Under the pieces are notes generated by a model. The model saw only the letters and a program-made list of their open reading frames with translations, ran no database searches and was not told where the DNA came from. Below, piece by piece: positions 1 through 8,288 of a DNA stretch of 25,561 bases. The position numbers were made by a program, and so were the translations under genes. Source of the stretch: a virus; IMG/VR virus record IMGVR_UViG_3300046462_000338, positions 1-25,561 of that record; one strand, 5' to 3'. Numbering within the stretch: the first letter of the stretch is position 1; each line of letters begins with the position of its first letter.

Positions 1-802
1 TGTTGATGCCGTCGCCCTCGCGAGCACGCGCGTTGGTGTTCGCGCTGACGATCGTCGTGTCGGCCAGGATGTCGCGGAACGGCTCCTGACCGACGAACAG
101 CACAAAATATTCCCTGCCATTCGTCAGTTTGTAAGGCCGAATGCGCGGGTTGGCCTTTTTCGCGATGCGCTTGATCTTGGTCAGGATCGAAGCCGACAAC
201 GGCATGGCGTTGATGTTTGCGCACGACGACGCGAACACGCCGGTGTTGTTGCTCTTGTTGGTACCGAACAGGATGCGATCGGTATTGTTGACTGTCCACA
301 AATTGCGGTCGCTCGCAGCGGCGGAATCCATATAGATGCCGTTGACCCGCTGACCGAACGACGTGCCCAACGCGGCAGGCGCACTCTCCGACGGCACCGC
401 ATACAGGGCGTCGATGATCTCGTCGCGCTGGAGCTCCTTGCCCCAGTCCGACAGCATCGGCTTGGCCTCGGCGAACAGGTCCACCGAGGATTTCTGCTCT
501 TCCGCATTGGAGATCTTGACGGCATTGCGCGCCCAGTCGATCCACATGCGCATGCCGTAGTTGTCGAGCGACTCCTCGTTTCCGACCAGGGCGCCGGTCG
601 ACATCGCCTGGCTCTTGAGACGAGCGATCAGCGGGATATTGATCTGCTCGCCGCCCTTCTTGAGTTCGGTGAACGACCGGATGATCGAATTGACGGCCGA
701 TCCCATGTAGGGCGAGAACAGGTTCTCGCGGATGTATTCGCGGCAGATCTGCCGGCGAAACTGGATTAGTTTATTATTCTGTTGGACGGTAGTGGAAGCC
801 AT
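1..802 (-). CDS. Major capsid protein, N4-gp56/DUF4043 type (C-terminus outside window)
   Basis: Builds the icosahedral head. The visible 267 codons start at the ATG whose complement lies at 800-802, preceded on the minus strand by GGGGAG about 8 bases upstream. The N-terminal third has the features of the N4-gp56/DUF4043 capsid family: a FSPYMG segment near residue 29, a GGEQINIPL strand, and a GNEESLDNYGMRMWIDWARN segment typical of the family's linker and wall region. The gene runs off the left edge, so the C-terminal part is not seen. It lies 34 bases downstream of the scaffold gene, the usual scaffold-capsid order. Family assignment is by recalled sequence pattern, not a search. Confidence 0.85.
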   Translation of the reverse strand, partial: MASTTVQQNNKLIQFRRQICREYIRENLFSPYMGSAVNSIIRSFTELKKGGEQINIPLIARLKSQAMSTGALVGNEESLDNYGMRMWIDWARNAVKISNAEEQKSSVDLFAEAKPMLSDWGKELQRDEIIDALYAVPSESAPAALGTSFGQRVNGIYMDSAAASDRNLWTVNNTDRILFGTNKSNNTGVFASSCANINAMPLSASILTKIKRIAKKANPRIRPYKLTNGREYFVLFVGQEPFRDILADTTIVSANTNARAREGDGIN

Positions 803-836
803 TGGCTATCTCCCCAACGGCTGCCGCGCTTTTCGG

Positions 837-1811
837 TCAGCCGTTGCCATTCATGGCGTAATTGAAGATCGCCTCGTCGGTATTGTCGGCCGCGCCGAGG
901 AGCTCGTTGCTGGTGCTCCCACCGCGCGCCCGGTTAAGCGACGGAGGCAATCGGGTGATGTTGCGCGGGGCACCTTGAGGCCCGCCGTCTCTCTGCTCGC
1001 GCCAGCGAGCAACTGCTGCCTTGACCATGTCCGGATCGTTGAGAAACTCTTCACGCTGCCGCTCGCGATACGCCACGGGATCATTCCCGATATCTCGGAG
1101 AATGGTCTGTTCGCGGTGCCACCGCATCAGCGCCTTGCCCGGATTGGGCGAGGTGTAGATGCGGTTGCCGATCGCTCGGTCGACAGCGTTGTTGGCGTCC
1201 AGTTTTCGCAGGCTCTCGTACGCCGCCTCGAATTCCTTGCCCACGGTTTCGTGGGTTTCCTGGAATGTCTCTTCAATGCGCCGCATCGTGTAGCGCTGCT
1301 CCATCTGCGCCACGACGTACCGCTCGTACCCGTCGGGATCGAGCACCGGATCCGGTTTTGCCGGCGCCGGTGGAGGTTCCTGCCGTTGCTGTGGTTGCTG
1401 CGCGGCCAACAGACGATCGAACCGCGCATTGATCGCAGCAATTTCCTCGCGCGCCGCTTTGGAAGCAGCTTCCGCCGCTTGCCGCTGCTTGCGCTCGGAC
1501 AGCATGGCCGCGCGCAGCCCTCTGGCGTCGCGCGGTTCCTCGGGCTCGGTCTGCTCCTCGGGCTCCTCGCCCGGTTCATCGACCTCTGCGGGCTCTTCAG
1601 GCTCGTCACCGGGCTTTTTCGGCCCGTCACCCTCGGGCGCGGCGGCCTCCTCGGCCTCCTCGTCCTCGGATATGTGCTGCCCTTCCGGCCCGTCGCCCAT
1701 CTCCTCGAGGGAACGGTCGGTATTGTCGAAATCAGGCTCTTCATCGTCGAATGCCGCAGCGTGTAGCTCCTTGTCGGTATTCGCGACGCCGCCTTGGTCT
1801 ATTGGGGACAT
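837..1811 (-). CDS. Capsid scaffolding protein
   Basis: Expected to guide procapsid assembly and then leave. The 324-residue protein is strongly acidic and proline/glutamate rich over residues 20-95 (runs of EEPEE and EEAEEAA), then has a long Ala/Glu/Arg helical segment likely to form a coiled coil, a PAPAKPDPVLDPDGYERYV hinge, and a helical C-terminus. This composition and the position directly before the major capsid gene are typical of phage scaffolds. The reading frame extends 29 codons further upstream, but the ATG at 1811 (MSPIDQGG) has an AGAAAG-like ribosome site and the upstream part is basic low-complexity sequence, so the shorter form is preferred. The two-part element at 1893-1944 lies upstream. 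Confidence 0.75.
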   Translation of the reverse strand: MSPIDQGGVANTDKELHAAAFDDEEPDFDNTDRSLEEMGDGPEGQHISEDEEAEEAAAPEGDGPKKPGDEPEEPAEVDEPGEEPEEQTEPEEPRDARGLRAAMLSERKQRQAAEAASKAAREEIAAINARFDRLLAAQQPQQRQEPPPAPAKPDPVLDPDGYERYVVAQMEQRYTMRRIEETFQETHETVGKEFEAAYESLRKLDANNAVDRAIGNRIYTSPNPGKALMRWHREQTILRDIGNDPVAYRERQREEFLNDPDMVKAAVARWREQRDGGPQGAPRNITRLPPSLNRARGGSTSNELLGAADNTDEAIFNYAMNGNG

Positions 1812-1892
1812 GGTTGGTTTCTTTCTGGGACGAAACGCCCGCTTTTTCCCGCGTGCGACTTGGGCGCCCGATAACCCGCGGCGGCCGGATGT

Positions 1893-1944
1893 CCGCACCC
1901 TAGCCGCGGCGTCAGCGCGAGCCGGCAGTTGTGCACGGGTTTTT
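1893..1944 (-). promoter_or_regulatory. Two-part conserved element upstream of scaffold/capsid genes (copy 1)
   Basis: Read on the minus strand, a 21-base block (1924-1944, containing AAAAACCCGTGCACAACTG) is followed by an 18-base unrelated spacer and then GGCTAGGGTGCGG (1893-1905). The same arrangement with the same spacer length occurs upstream of the portal gene at 11690-11741. This copy ends 81 bases before the scaffold start. The next gene upstream (2091-2681) points the other way, so the scaffold-capsid unit either needs a start signal here or relies on read-through from the tailspike. A late promoter is the simplest reading, with TAGGGT as a possible -10, but no good -35 hexamer is visible. 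Confidence 0.6.
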
Positions 1945-1981
1945 ACGGCCCCACTACATTTTGGTGTTTAGGTACGGCCAG

Positions 1982-1997
1982 ACACAACATCTTGTGT
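1982..1997. repeat. Short inverted repeat upstream of the VPGP-tail gene
   Basis: Perfect six-base arms ACACAA and TTGTGT flank CATC, about 95 bases upstream of the 2091 start, in a stretch visibly richer in A and T than its surroundings. It could be an operator for the cargo gene at 2091. No run of T follows on either strand, so a terminator is unlikely. A six-base repeat can arise by chance. Confidence 0.3.
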
Positions 1998-2090
1998 TCA
2001 TTGAGAAAAATGCCGTTGTTCAAAATTTAGCTGTGGCGATCGGAAGATACCTCCGACTAGACTCGCAGAAACAGCGAGGAAAACAGCCAC

Positions 2091-2681
2091 ATGCGTACCG
2101 CGTTCACAGCACTTCTCGCCGCCTTCATGCTCACCGCCCCGGCCGCCGCCGATACTTATTTCACCCTCGAAACGACCTTGACCGCCTCGCCTAACGTCAT
2201 CCAGGTGGGGGATCGAGCCACATTCACGCTGACCGTAACATTGGTGGCAGACCCGGTCGCCGCTTCAGAAGGAGTGATCATTTTAGGGTCCGCGACGGGC
2301 GGGTTTGCAAATATTTATGATGGCCTTAGCGGCGCATTAATTGGTGGCGGACCTATCCTCGGTCCAAGTGTTCCCGGTCTGCCCTATGTTCAAGAGCTTA
2401 AGTCCGCCCCATACCAAACTCCGGGGGACTTTTTTGCCACTGTTAGCGGAGATATGGAGGTTTCCATAACCTGTTCGCGGGACGCCGCGTCCTGCCCCCG
2501 ACTGGCTAACCCAGAGGGTAATTTCAATCCAGCGGACACCTTCGGATATTTCAGCGCGTCCACCTCCATATCAGTCGTTCCCGGTCCCATCCTTGGCACG
2601 GGCCTCCCCGGCCTCATTCTCGTCAGCGGCGGAATGCTCGGATGGTGGCGGCGAAACCGGAAAGAAGCTAGATGCCAGTAA
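2091..2681 (+). CDS. Secreted protein with VPGP-type C-terminal sorting tail (phage cargo gene)
   Basis: A 196-residue protein with a clear signal peptide (residues 1-20, cut predicted after AAADT-like AxA). The extracellular body is beta-rich, beginning [21 protein letters not shown], which resembles an Ig-like or DUF11-like strand pattern, and has a cysteine pair in [11 protein letters not shown]. The C-terminus is a three-part sorting signal: [13 protein letters not shown], a hydrophobic helix, then WWRRNRK. This is the plan of PEP-CTERM/VPLPA-CTERM proteins handled by exosortase-like enzymes. It is oriented against the surrounding late genes and overlaps the tailspike 3' end by 14 bases, as expected of an independently expressed cargo gene. 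Function of the body is unknown. Start chosen for the signal peptide and a GAGGAAA ribosome site. Confidence 0.8.
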   Translation: MRTAFTALLAAFMLTAPAAADTYFTLETTLTASPNVIQVGDRATFTLTVTLVADPVAASEGVIILGSATGGFANIYDGLSGALIGGGPILGPSVPGLPYVQELKSAPYQTPGDFFATVSGDMEVSITCSRDAASCPRLANPEGNFNPADTFGYFSASTSISVVPGPILGTGLPGLILVSGGMLGWWRRNRKEARCQ

Positions 2682-5043
2682 TCCTCCAATGCGCCGTAGC
2701 GGCATTGTATCTCACCCTGAGATGAAGAGCGCCGCCTCCTCCGGTAACGTTTGCGCCGAATGCCGTACATGCACTGTCGGAACAGTTAGAGGCTAGACCA
2801 TCTACAATATCATACTCCATACCGTCCTGAACGGAATAGTTGCCATCTGACCCGACATTTCCGGGTAGACTTGAAAATGTTCGGGACAGGCCATTGGCCA
2901 ATCCTGATGTATACCCAGCAGGAAGATTAGGAGTGTTACAGCCGATGAGCGTAATGCCAGTTATCCCGCCTGGATTTGTCGGAACCACCCAATCATCACC
3001 AGTGTGAACTGTGATTTGTCCAACCATATGCTGAGAATTGTTTACGCGATAAGACCCAAAATTTCCGAAGCCAGACAAAGAAATTGTGCCGCCGCCGGAT
3101 GCTGCGCCGCCGCCAGTGCCGCCCGTATAACTGACTGTCGTTCCACTCACGGTCACATTAAATGTGCCGTTTGCCTGCGTCACGTTTAAGCCGGAGACTG
3201 TGGCCTGCGTTCCGCTGGGAAACGACGGAGTTGTGGCCAACGTCAGAACAACAGCACCAGTCCCGGAATTGTATGTGTACGAATTGACCGCAAATCTGTC
3301 TGTGGAAGAGTTACCGACTATTATCGTATTTGCCGATACACCGCTTCCCGTCACTTTCATCCCTAAACCAATCCCGACCCCCGCCGTCAGAGTGCTGAAG
3401 TTTAATATTACACCAGCCCCTCCAGCACTATTGCTGATCGATGCGCCTGCGTCGGTGACGTTATCGGCGTGCTTTCTGCCAAAGCATCCCAACAAAATAC
3501 ATTCATTGGTTCCGCCGGGTGTAAAGTACCACTGAGCCCCATACGTAACACTTGACGGAAGACAGCCCATAAACGTACAGCCAGACAGCCCAGTATCAAT
3601 ATAAATTCCATACTGAGCGGTATATGTCTTCGCAGAGGTGATTGGGTCAACCGCTTCGCCGACCGCTGAACTGCCACCACAGTTGATGAAACTGCAAGAA
3701 GATGCGCCTGTGACATATCCTATGGTGAAATTACCTTCTGTTGTAATTGAAACCAATGACGTGCAAACAATGTTCTGCTTGAAGCGCGAAACGCAGGGCA
3801 CAGGTGATGAAACCACCGAGTTGCGGTTAATTCGATATTTGCCCGCGAACCCCAGACCAAGCCCGCTATCGTTTACAGCTCCACCCCCAGACGGGGAACC
3901 AACCTGTCCAGTTGGGCCTGTGTAGGTGATGGTCGTTCCACTCGCAGCGATCGTATTAGCTGTAATATTAAGTCCGGCAATGTTCAACCCGGAGACTGTA
4001 ATCTGGTCTCCTGGGTTTATGATTGTAGACACAGTCATCGTCAATGTTACAAGTCCAGTGCCGGAGTTGTATGTATAGGAAGCAACGGCGGAATTTGAAT
4101 TGCCATTAGCCGTAACCTGGGCACAGCTTCCGCTGAACGGCACTAGGACCCAATCGGCTAGCGTCGTAAGACCAGACATGAAGATTTCACAGCCTGGAAT
4201 AAACATGGGCTGAGAATTTTGGCCTATAGTTCCACCCACCGTTAGGACATAACTGTTAGCTCCTGATGCTACCGTGCAGGCGCTGGCCCAACCCGCCAAC
4301 ACCCCCATGATCCAGGCAGTGTTGCATTGTTCTATTCCGCATCCGCTGATGGTTGCAGAATTTGACCCATAAAATTGAATAGCAGCCTGATAGGGTGCCC
4401 CACTTCTCCAGCCTTCGATATTAAAATGAAACCCCATAATGCCAAAACTGCCGGTGCTTCCAATCACAGGATCAAAATTCGTTCCTCCGGTGCAATTATT
4501 TAAGCTAGTTTGAAAGACATTATAACCAGAATAAACATTGATCATACCGCCGAAATTGAGATTATTCATTGTCAAGCTGGTGTTGTTTATACGTAATGCT
4601 CCTGATCCAATTACAGAACTGGTATTACTAATGCTTAGATTTGAAATTTCTTCCACGCTGTTGGAGCCATCATCGCCGCAGTCAAAAACAAACCCATTTG
4701 GTAAATTACCAAAAATGGAAGAGGACCAGCGTCCAGCGCCGCGAATGACTCCACTCGTAAAATTAGAACCAATGTTGGTGTTTTTAAGTGAAATTGTACC
4801 CATGACTTTGTAAGCCCCTGGCGGGAAAAACACTATGGCGCTTTTGTTCAGGGTGGAGTACGCCGCATCGATAGCCGCCTGGATTGCCGACGTATCATCG
4901 TGGGTGAAATTGCCCAGCGCGCCAAAGTCTTTGACGTTGAAAACATCAGACCAGCGATCGGCCGGCGTCCGTGTGACGGACAAGCTGGCATTTACCGTAT
5001 TGGTAGACTTGAACAGAACATTCTCGAACGGGACGGTCGTCAT
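2668..5043 (-). CDS. Tailspike with pectate-lyase-like beta-helix
   Basis: Receptor-binding tailspike expected to bind and perhaps depolymerise host surface polysaccharide. In its 791 residues, [33 protein letters not shown] (about 30-62) followed by [13 protein letters not shown] is the classic entry of the Pectate_lyase_3 beta-helix found in phage tailspikes. A long Asn/Ser/Gly-rich helix follows. Two related insertions beginning SYTYNSGTG (about residues 320-395 and 586-660) each end in a Gly-rich loop and look like duplicated carbohydrate-binding or Ig-like modules. The DNA is clearly more AT-rich than the flanking structural genes, suggesting acquisition by exchange. Its ATG overlaps the upstream stop in ATGA. 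Catalytic residues cannot be assigned by eye. Confidence 0.82.
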   Translation of the reverse strand: MTTVPFENVLFKSTNTVNASLSVTRTPADRWSDVFNVKDFGALGNFTHDDTSAIQAAIDAAYSTLNKSAIVFFPPGAYKVMGTISLKNTNIGSNFTSGVIRGAGRWSSSIFGNLPNGFVFDCGDDGSNSVEEISNLSISNTSSVIGSGALRINNTSLTMNNLNFGGMINVYSGYNVFQTSLNNCTGGTNFDPVIGSTGSFGIMGFHFNIEGWRSGAPYQAAIQFYGSNSATISGCGIEQCNTAWIMGVLAGWASACTVASGANSYVLTVGGTIGQNSQPMFIPGCEIFMSGLTTLADWVLVPFSGSCAQVTANGNSNSAVASYTYNSGTGLVTLTMTVSTIINPGDQITVSGLNIAGLNITANTIAASGTTITYTGPTGQVGSPSGGGAVNDSGLGLGFAGKYRINRNSVVSSPVPCVSRFKQNIVCTSLVSITTEGNFTIGYVTGASSCSFINCGGSSAVGEAVDPITSAKTYTAQYGIYIDTGLSGCTFMGCLPSSVTYGAQWYFTPGGTNECILLGCFGRKHADNVTDAGASISNSAGGAGVILNFSTLTAGVGIGLGMKVTGSGVSANTIIVGNSSTDRFAVNSYTYNSGTGAVVLTLATTPSFPSGTQATVSGLNVTQANGTFNVTVSGTTVSYTGGTGGGAASGGGTISLSGFGNFGSYRVNNSQHMVGQITVHTGDDWVVPTNPGGITGITLIGCNTPNLPAGYTSGLANGLSRTFSSLPGNVGSDGNYSVQDGMEYDIVDGLASNCSDSACTAFGANVTGGGGALHLRVRYNAATAHWRITGI

Positions 5044-5177
5044 GACGTGATCACCTGATTGCCAAGATCATCCACGACAAAGTTCCCAACATCGTCAATG
5101 ACAGTTAACCCTGAAGGCGCCCCTGCTGGTACCCAGCCGAAATACCCGCCCCCGCGCATCAGCAACAGATACAACAT
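5040..5177 (-). CDS. Small phage protein, 45 residues
   Basis: A short frame translating as MLYLLLMRGGGYFGW followed by a segment rich in VIDD/VVDD repeats, ending VITS. It begins eight bases after a GGAG ribosome site and its stop overlaps the tailspike start in ATGA, so it is very likely translated with the tailspike. The repeated D-D-x-G-N pattern (VIDDVGNFVVDDLGNQV) suggests a small beta structure. Function unknown; possibly a tail accessory or tailspike adaptor by position. Confidence 0.6.
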   Translation of the reverse strand: MLYLLLMRGGGYFGWVPAGAPSGLTVIDDVGNFVVDDLGNQVITS

Positions 5178-5217
5178 GGCATCGCTCCATCATGGCCCAT
5201 CAACTTGTTATCAACCA

Positions 5218-5859
5218 TTATCCCCACGCAGAATATCCGGTAGGCGGAGTAAATGTGAAACTGGTGGTTTTTAGTTGATATACCCCGCTATTCGCAGCGC
5301 CAATCCCATATATAGTCAACATGGGACGCTCCCCAATTCTTGCCCCACCACCGGTATTCCCTGTTCCCGAAGCCCCAGAAGTCGGGTCTCCACCAAGAAA
5401 CCAAACATTATTCAGTGACATATAATAAAATTGATTATCAAAATCAGAAGCATAAGCTATTGTGTCGCCATCGGCTAAAGCAAAAGCCGACCCTAAATTG
5501 TTTCCGTTCCAGCCGTTAGATTGTGAATTGCCATTAAACATAGTAACCGCCTGACTGTTAGGTAATATGCTAGAATCCATGGGGGCGCCGTTAGCTGTTG
5601 TGTCATCCATCACGCCAAAAATCTGGACTGCAATAGCCGGAGCCGTCAATACTTTGATCTCAAAATAATACTTTCCAGGAGCAGAATGCGCTTGCGCCCC
5701 TCTGACGGTGGAATAACTGCTAACTGTGTTAGAAACGGTGTCGTTGGTAATAGTGGTCGTGCTCAAGACAAGATTTGTTCCATGATCTCCCCATACACTT
5801 CCGCCGCCGCCGCCTCCAGCTGTTGGATACCCTCCGACTCCTGTCGTCAGTAATGGCAT
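5218..5859 (-). CDS. SPRY-domain tail protein / adhesin
   Basis: A 213-residue protein. After a Gly-rich stretch at residues 10-22 the remainder resembles a SPRY/B30.2 lectin-like fold: GKYYFEIKV, then VQIFGVMDD, then GDTIAYASDFDNQFYYMSLNNVWF and the closing SFTFTPPTGYSAW strand. SPRY domains at the ends of phage tail proteins serve as binding modules. The start at 5859 (MPLLTTGVGG) lies two bases before the upstream stop; the longer frame to 5988 would run deep into the neighbouring gene and is rejected. Like the tailspike, the DNA is AT-richer than its neighbours, so both look like exchanged host-range genes. Confidence 0.72.
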   Translation of the reverse strand: MPLLTTGVGGYPTAGGGGGGSVWGDHGTNLVLSTTTITNDTVSNTVSSYSTVRGAQAHSAPGKYYFEIKVLTAPAIAVQIFGVMDDTTANGAPMDSSILPNSQAVTMFNGNSQSNGWNGNNLGSAFALADGDTIAYASDFDNQFYYMSLNNVWFLGGDPTSGASGTGNTGGGARIGERPMLTIYGIGAANSGVYQLKTTSFTFTPPTGYSAWG

Positions 5860-5860
5860 G

Positions 5861-6448
5861 TCATGCTGCCTTGAAACCGACAGCGGACACTTTGGTACTC
5901 GCGCCGGTCGTAACATTGGCGCAGAAGATCGCCGTGTTGGCAGTTGGTTGACGCAGTGGAACCGGCAGTGTGATGACGCCCCCGCCATAAACCGGCGCAG
6001 CCGGGATCGTCAAAAGCGTAGTACCGCCCGATCCATCTTGGATGACAACATCGGTTCCGACCGTGGCATGAGAATTCGAGACGATGATCGTGGTGATATA
6101 ATTACGCAAAGACACACCCGGCGCGGCAACCAATGATGTCGTAGTGGTTCCGGTCATCGCTGTGGTGATCGCGCCTTGAACGATGTTGGCGGGCGCGGCA
6201 AGCTGCGTTGTCAATGCCGACTGATCGCTCGCAATCGCAATCGGCACCGAGGCGCTCATGGTTGTCTGGCCGAGCGTGCCGATCTGCGACGTGCTGATCT
6301 TGATCCCGGTCGCGTCAGACAGTATCGCGCCGCCCACATCGTTGAGGCCGACGCGCTGGATCTGTTTTGTCTCGGCGTCCTCCGAGATCGAGTAGGTCGC
6401 GACGTTTGCGCCGGTGCCTGGAGTGACCTTAACGTCTGCGGTTGTCAT
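5861..6448 (-). CDS. Probable tail/baseplate-associated structural protein
   Basis: A 195-residue protein with no membrane segment, rich in Thr, Ala, Val and Gly. The segment VPIAIASDQSALTTQL is a pattern recurring in phage structural proteins of unknown function, and the rest has alternating beta-strand character (YITTIIVSNSHATVGTDVVIQDGSGGTTLLTIPA, then a VPLRQPT strand and a closing KVSAVGF). AGGA lies about 8 bases before the start. It sits in the run of small virion genes between the SPRY protein and the portal, so a role in the tail or receptor-binding complex is inferred. Confidence 0.65.
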   Translation of the reverse strand: MTTADVKVTPGTGANVATYSISEDAETKQIQRVGLNDVGGAILSDATGIKISTSQIGTLGQTTMSASVPIAIASDQSALTTQLAAPANIVQGAITTAMTGTTTTSLVAAPGVSLRNYITTIIVSNSHATVGTDVVIQDGSGGTTLLTIPAAPVYGGGVITLPVPLRQPTANTAIFCANVTTGASTKVSAVGFKAA

Positions 6449-6458
6449 TGTTCTGTCC

Positions 6459-6716
6459 TCACGGATAAGTCAGTGCCAGCAGCAAGCCCATCGGCTGCCC
6501 GGTCGTTCCACCACCACCGCCACCACCTGAACCGACAAAGCTCACGATCGCTGCGCCGGTCGCCGACAGCGTGGTCCCGGCGAGCTCGGCGCCGACGAAA
6601 CTCACCGTCGCCTGGCCGCGCGAAAACAGGATCGCCTGGCCGGGCGGAAGATTGATCCTGCTGCCGCCGTTGATCGACGGCGTCCATATGTCGATGCCGA
6701 TCCCGATGATCGCCAT
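6459..6716 (-). CDS. Small virion-cluster protein with Gly-rich hinge
   Basis: An 85-residue protein. Two similar beta-strand units, GQATVSFVGAELAGTTLSA and GAAIVSFVG, suggest an internal duplication and are followed by a run of Gly residues before the C-terminal strand MGLLLALTYP. No family is recognised. It is codirectional and tightly packed with its neighbours (6 bases from one, 10 from the other), which supports it as a genuine gene. A structural or connector role is inferred only from position. Confidence 0.6.
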   Translation of the reverse strand: MAIIGIGIDIWTPSINGGSRINLPPGQAILFSRGQATVSFVGAELAGTTLSATGAAIVSFVGSGGGGGGGTTGQPMGLLLALTYP

Positions 6717-6722
6717 GCATCA

Positions 6723-7154
6723 TCAGCTTTCCACGATGGTTGAGCCGGCCTTGACGATCGGCGTCACGCCCGCCCCTACGACGATGTTGGGGGTGAGCGT
6801 CCCGCTGTAGAGAATTTTGGTCGCGCCCGAAACTGCCACTCCCACCGAGGCAAATGTTGCCGTCCCACCGGTGCCGCTTGCATAGGCGGCAAACGTGATA
6901 TCCGCGGCCGGGCTTACGCTGGCGCCCGTTACGGTCCATCCAACAGCCGAGCGCGCCACCGTGATGCGAGCATACGGGCTGTAGGAAATCTCGTTGGTGG
7001 ACTGCGTGCCGCCGACGCCGGGATCTGCCGTGTGCAGCGCCACAAACAGGTTTGTCAACGGCGAGGTGGCCGTGTTGTCCGCGATGTTCGCGATGCCCGT
7101 CCCCTGGAAGACAAGCTTGAGCCAATCTCCGTCGAAAACAGTGGACTTACCCAT
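6723..7154 (-). CDS. Phage tail-fibre-like small protein
   Basis: A 143-residue protein. The segment TSPLTNLFVALHTADPGVGGTQSTNEISYSPYARITVARS is a recurrent block in phage proteins annotated as tail-fibre-like or Gp80-like. The C-terminal half is a series of Ala/Gly/Thr-rich strands. The start at 7154 (MGKSTVFDG) is chosen over the ATG at 7172 because GGTGA lies just upstream at a usable distance. Its 5' end faces the divergent HNH gene at 7204 with a 49-base gap. Family memory is moderate; the exact role is not known. Confidence 0.62.
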   Translation of the reverse strand: MGKSTVFDGDWLKLVFQGTGIANIADNTATSPLTNLFVALHTADPGVGGTQSTNEISYSPYARITVARSAVGWTVTGASVSPAADITFAAYASGTGGTATFASVGVAVSGATKILYSGTLTPNIVVGAGVTPIVKAGSTIVES

Positions 7155-7203
7155 GGCATCACCTATTATCAAATGTGGTTGAGTTGAGAGAAGGGGGCGG
7201 CTG

Positions 7204-7809
7204 ATGGCGATGCCACGAGATACTAGACCGATAAAGCCTCACCCGGCTGTCGATCTGACAAATGTCCAGACCATGCGCACTTATGGGCATGTGGGACCGC
7301 ACGTAGCCGTTACATGTCCGGATTGCCAATCTGTCCGTTGGGTACCGTGCAGCGTGTTTCGACATCAAGTAGTTACGCCGAATTACACAGGTGCATGTAG
7401 ACCATGCTGGACTGCACGGCCTAAACTGTTGAAGACCCGCACGCGACGAAATCCGACTGGGCGTCGTGTCGATGACAAGGGCTACATGAGACTTGGCAAA
7501 AATGCCATTTCTGATGCGGACTTGCCGATGTGGTCGAAAATGAAAGGTACCGCTGGTAGTATTCATGAGCATCGCTGGGTGATGGCGAAGCACCTCGGTC
7601 GCGCACTCACCAGTAGTGAAATGGTCGACCACATGAATGGGAACAAAACGGACAACCGGATTGAGAACTTGCGCCTCTACGTCCGCGGCAAGCAACAGCC
7701 CGGCTCTGCTCCCGGCCACGGCACCTACTACCACGAATGGCAGATGGCACTCCGGCGAGTTGCCGAGATTGAAGGCGCGATCAACGGCCATCTGAGTTTG
7801 CCTTTCTAG
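7204..7809 (+). CDS. HNH homing endonuclease (free-standing)
   Basis: A 201-residue nuclease. A zinc-ribbon-like part (Cys 38, 41, 65, 68) precedes a typical phage HNH core: SIHEHRWVMAKHLGRAL around residue 120, then VDHMNGNKTDNRIENLRLY (about 141-159) with the conserved His143, Asn145 and Asn151. These proteins usually cut a homologous intronless or gene-free allele and so spread themselves. It is the only plus-strand gene between the tailspike and the portal, wedged between two minus-strand virion genes with its stop immediately beside the end of the 7810-8055 gene, as expected of an invading element. An AAGGGGG ribosome site lies upstream. Confidence 0.85.
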   Translation: MAMPRDTRPIKPHPAVDLTNVQTMRTYGHVGPHVAVTCPDCQSVRWVPCSVFRHQVVTPNYTGACRPCWTARPKLLKTRTRRNPTGRRVDDKGYMRLGKNAISDADLPMWSKMKGTAGSIHEHRWVMAKHLGRALTSSEMVDHMNGNKTDNRIENLRLYVRGKQQPGSAPGHGTYYHEWQMALRRVAEIEGAINGHLSLPF

Positions 7810-8055
7810 TCACCAGACAGCCACGATGTTTGTTGCGGTCGTGCCGGCGGACAACACGCGATCGACCTGCACCGGAAGCAGAAGCCCAGCCGGGCAAGCG
7901 AAAAACGTCACGTTGTTGCCGGCGATCATTCGCACCGCCAAGTCGCCCTGACCTCCAACATAGAGCGCCCGCGTCGGCGCGATGTTGGTTGTGTCGTTTT
8001 TGGTGATCGCCGCGGCATTGCCCGCCGCAAACGTTGCCGTGTTTTCACCTGCCAT
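7810..8055 (-). CDS. Spike base-like small protein (RCAP_Rcc01079 type)
   Basis: An 81-residue protein whose pattern ITKNDTTNIAPTRALYVG, then GDLAVRMIAGNNVTFFACPAG, then LLPVQVDRVLSAGTTATNIVAVW matches the small family known as spike base protein in the Rhodobacter capsulatus gene transfer agent and widespread in alphaproteobacterial phages. It probably forms part of the head or tail spike attachment. GGAG lies 6 bases before the ATG. Its end abuts the HNH gene coming from the other strand. Assignment is from recalled pattern. Confidence 0.7.
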   Translation of the reverse strand: MAGENTATFAAGNAAAITKNDTTNIAPTRALYVGGQGDLAVRMIAGNNVTFFACPAGLLLPVQVDRVLSAGTTATNIVAVW

Positions 8056-8066
8056 GGTGATCTCCG

Positions 8067-8288
8067 TTATTTTGAATTCGTAACGGTCGAGCCGGCCGTC
8101 GTGATTTGCGGCAGGGCGCGGCCATCGGCGAACGTGATTGTGCCGTTGCCGTAGCTGATCAAGCCTTCACAGTTTTGCGCCGTTCCATTGACCAAAGTGA
8201 ATTTCTCCGAGTTTGGTCCCTGGGCCGGCCAAACGATCGTTGCCGGGTCGCTGCCCTTTTGCGTGTAGATAACTTTGGCCATGGTCAT
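8067..8288 (-). CDS. Small virion-cluster protein
   Basis: A 73-residue protein (MTMAKVIYTQKGSD...) with mixed strands, no transmembrane segment and one Cys. The start at 8288 overlaps the stop of the upstream ADP-ribosyltransferase-like gene in ATGA; a second in-frame ATG two codons later is possible. The sequence NGTAQNCEGLISYGNGTITFADGRALPQIT is not one I can place in a named family. A minor structural role is inferred from its place among virion genes. Confidence 0.6.
   Translation of the reverse strand: MTMAKVIYTQKGSDPATIVWPAQGPNSEKFTLVNGTAQNCEGLISYGNGTITFADGRALPQITTAGSTVTNSK

Noticed and set aside
732-1766. Plus-strand open frame of 344 codons
   Set aside because: It is the complement of the scaffold and capsid genes, with no ribosome site and Leu/Arg-rich low-complexity translation typical of antisense frames in high-GC DNA.
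5206-5226. Two DnaA-box-like sequences (TTATCAACC, TTATCCCCA)
   Set aside because: Each has mismatches in conserved positions, and they lie at the end of a tail gene far from the replication region; likely chance in AT-richer DNA.
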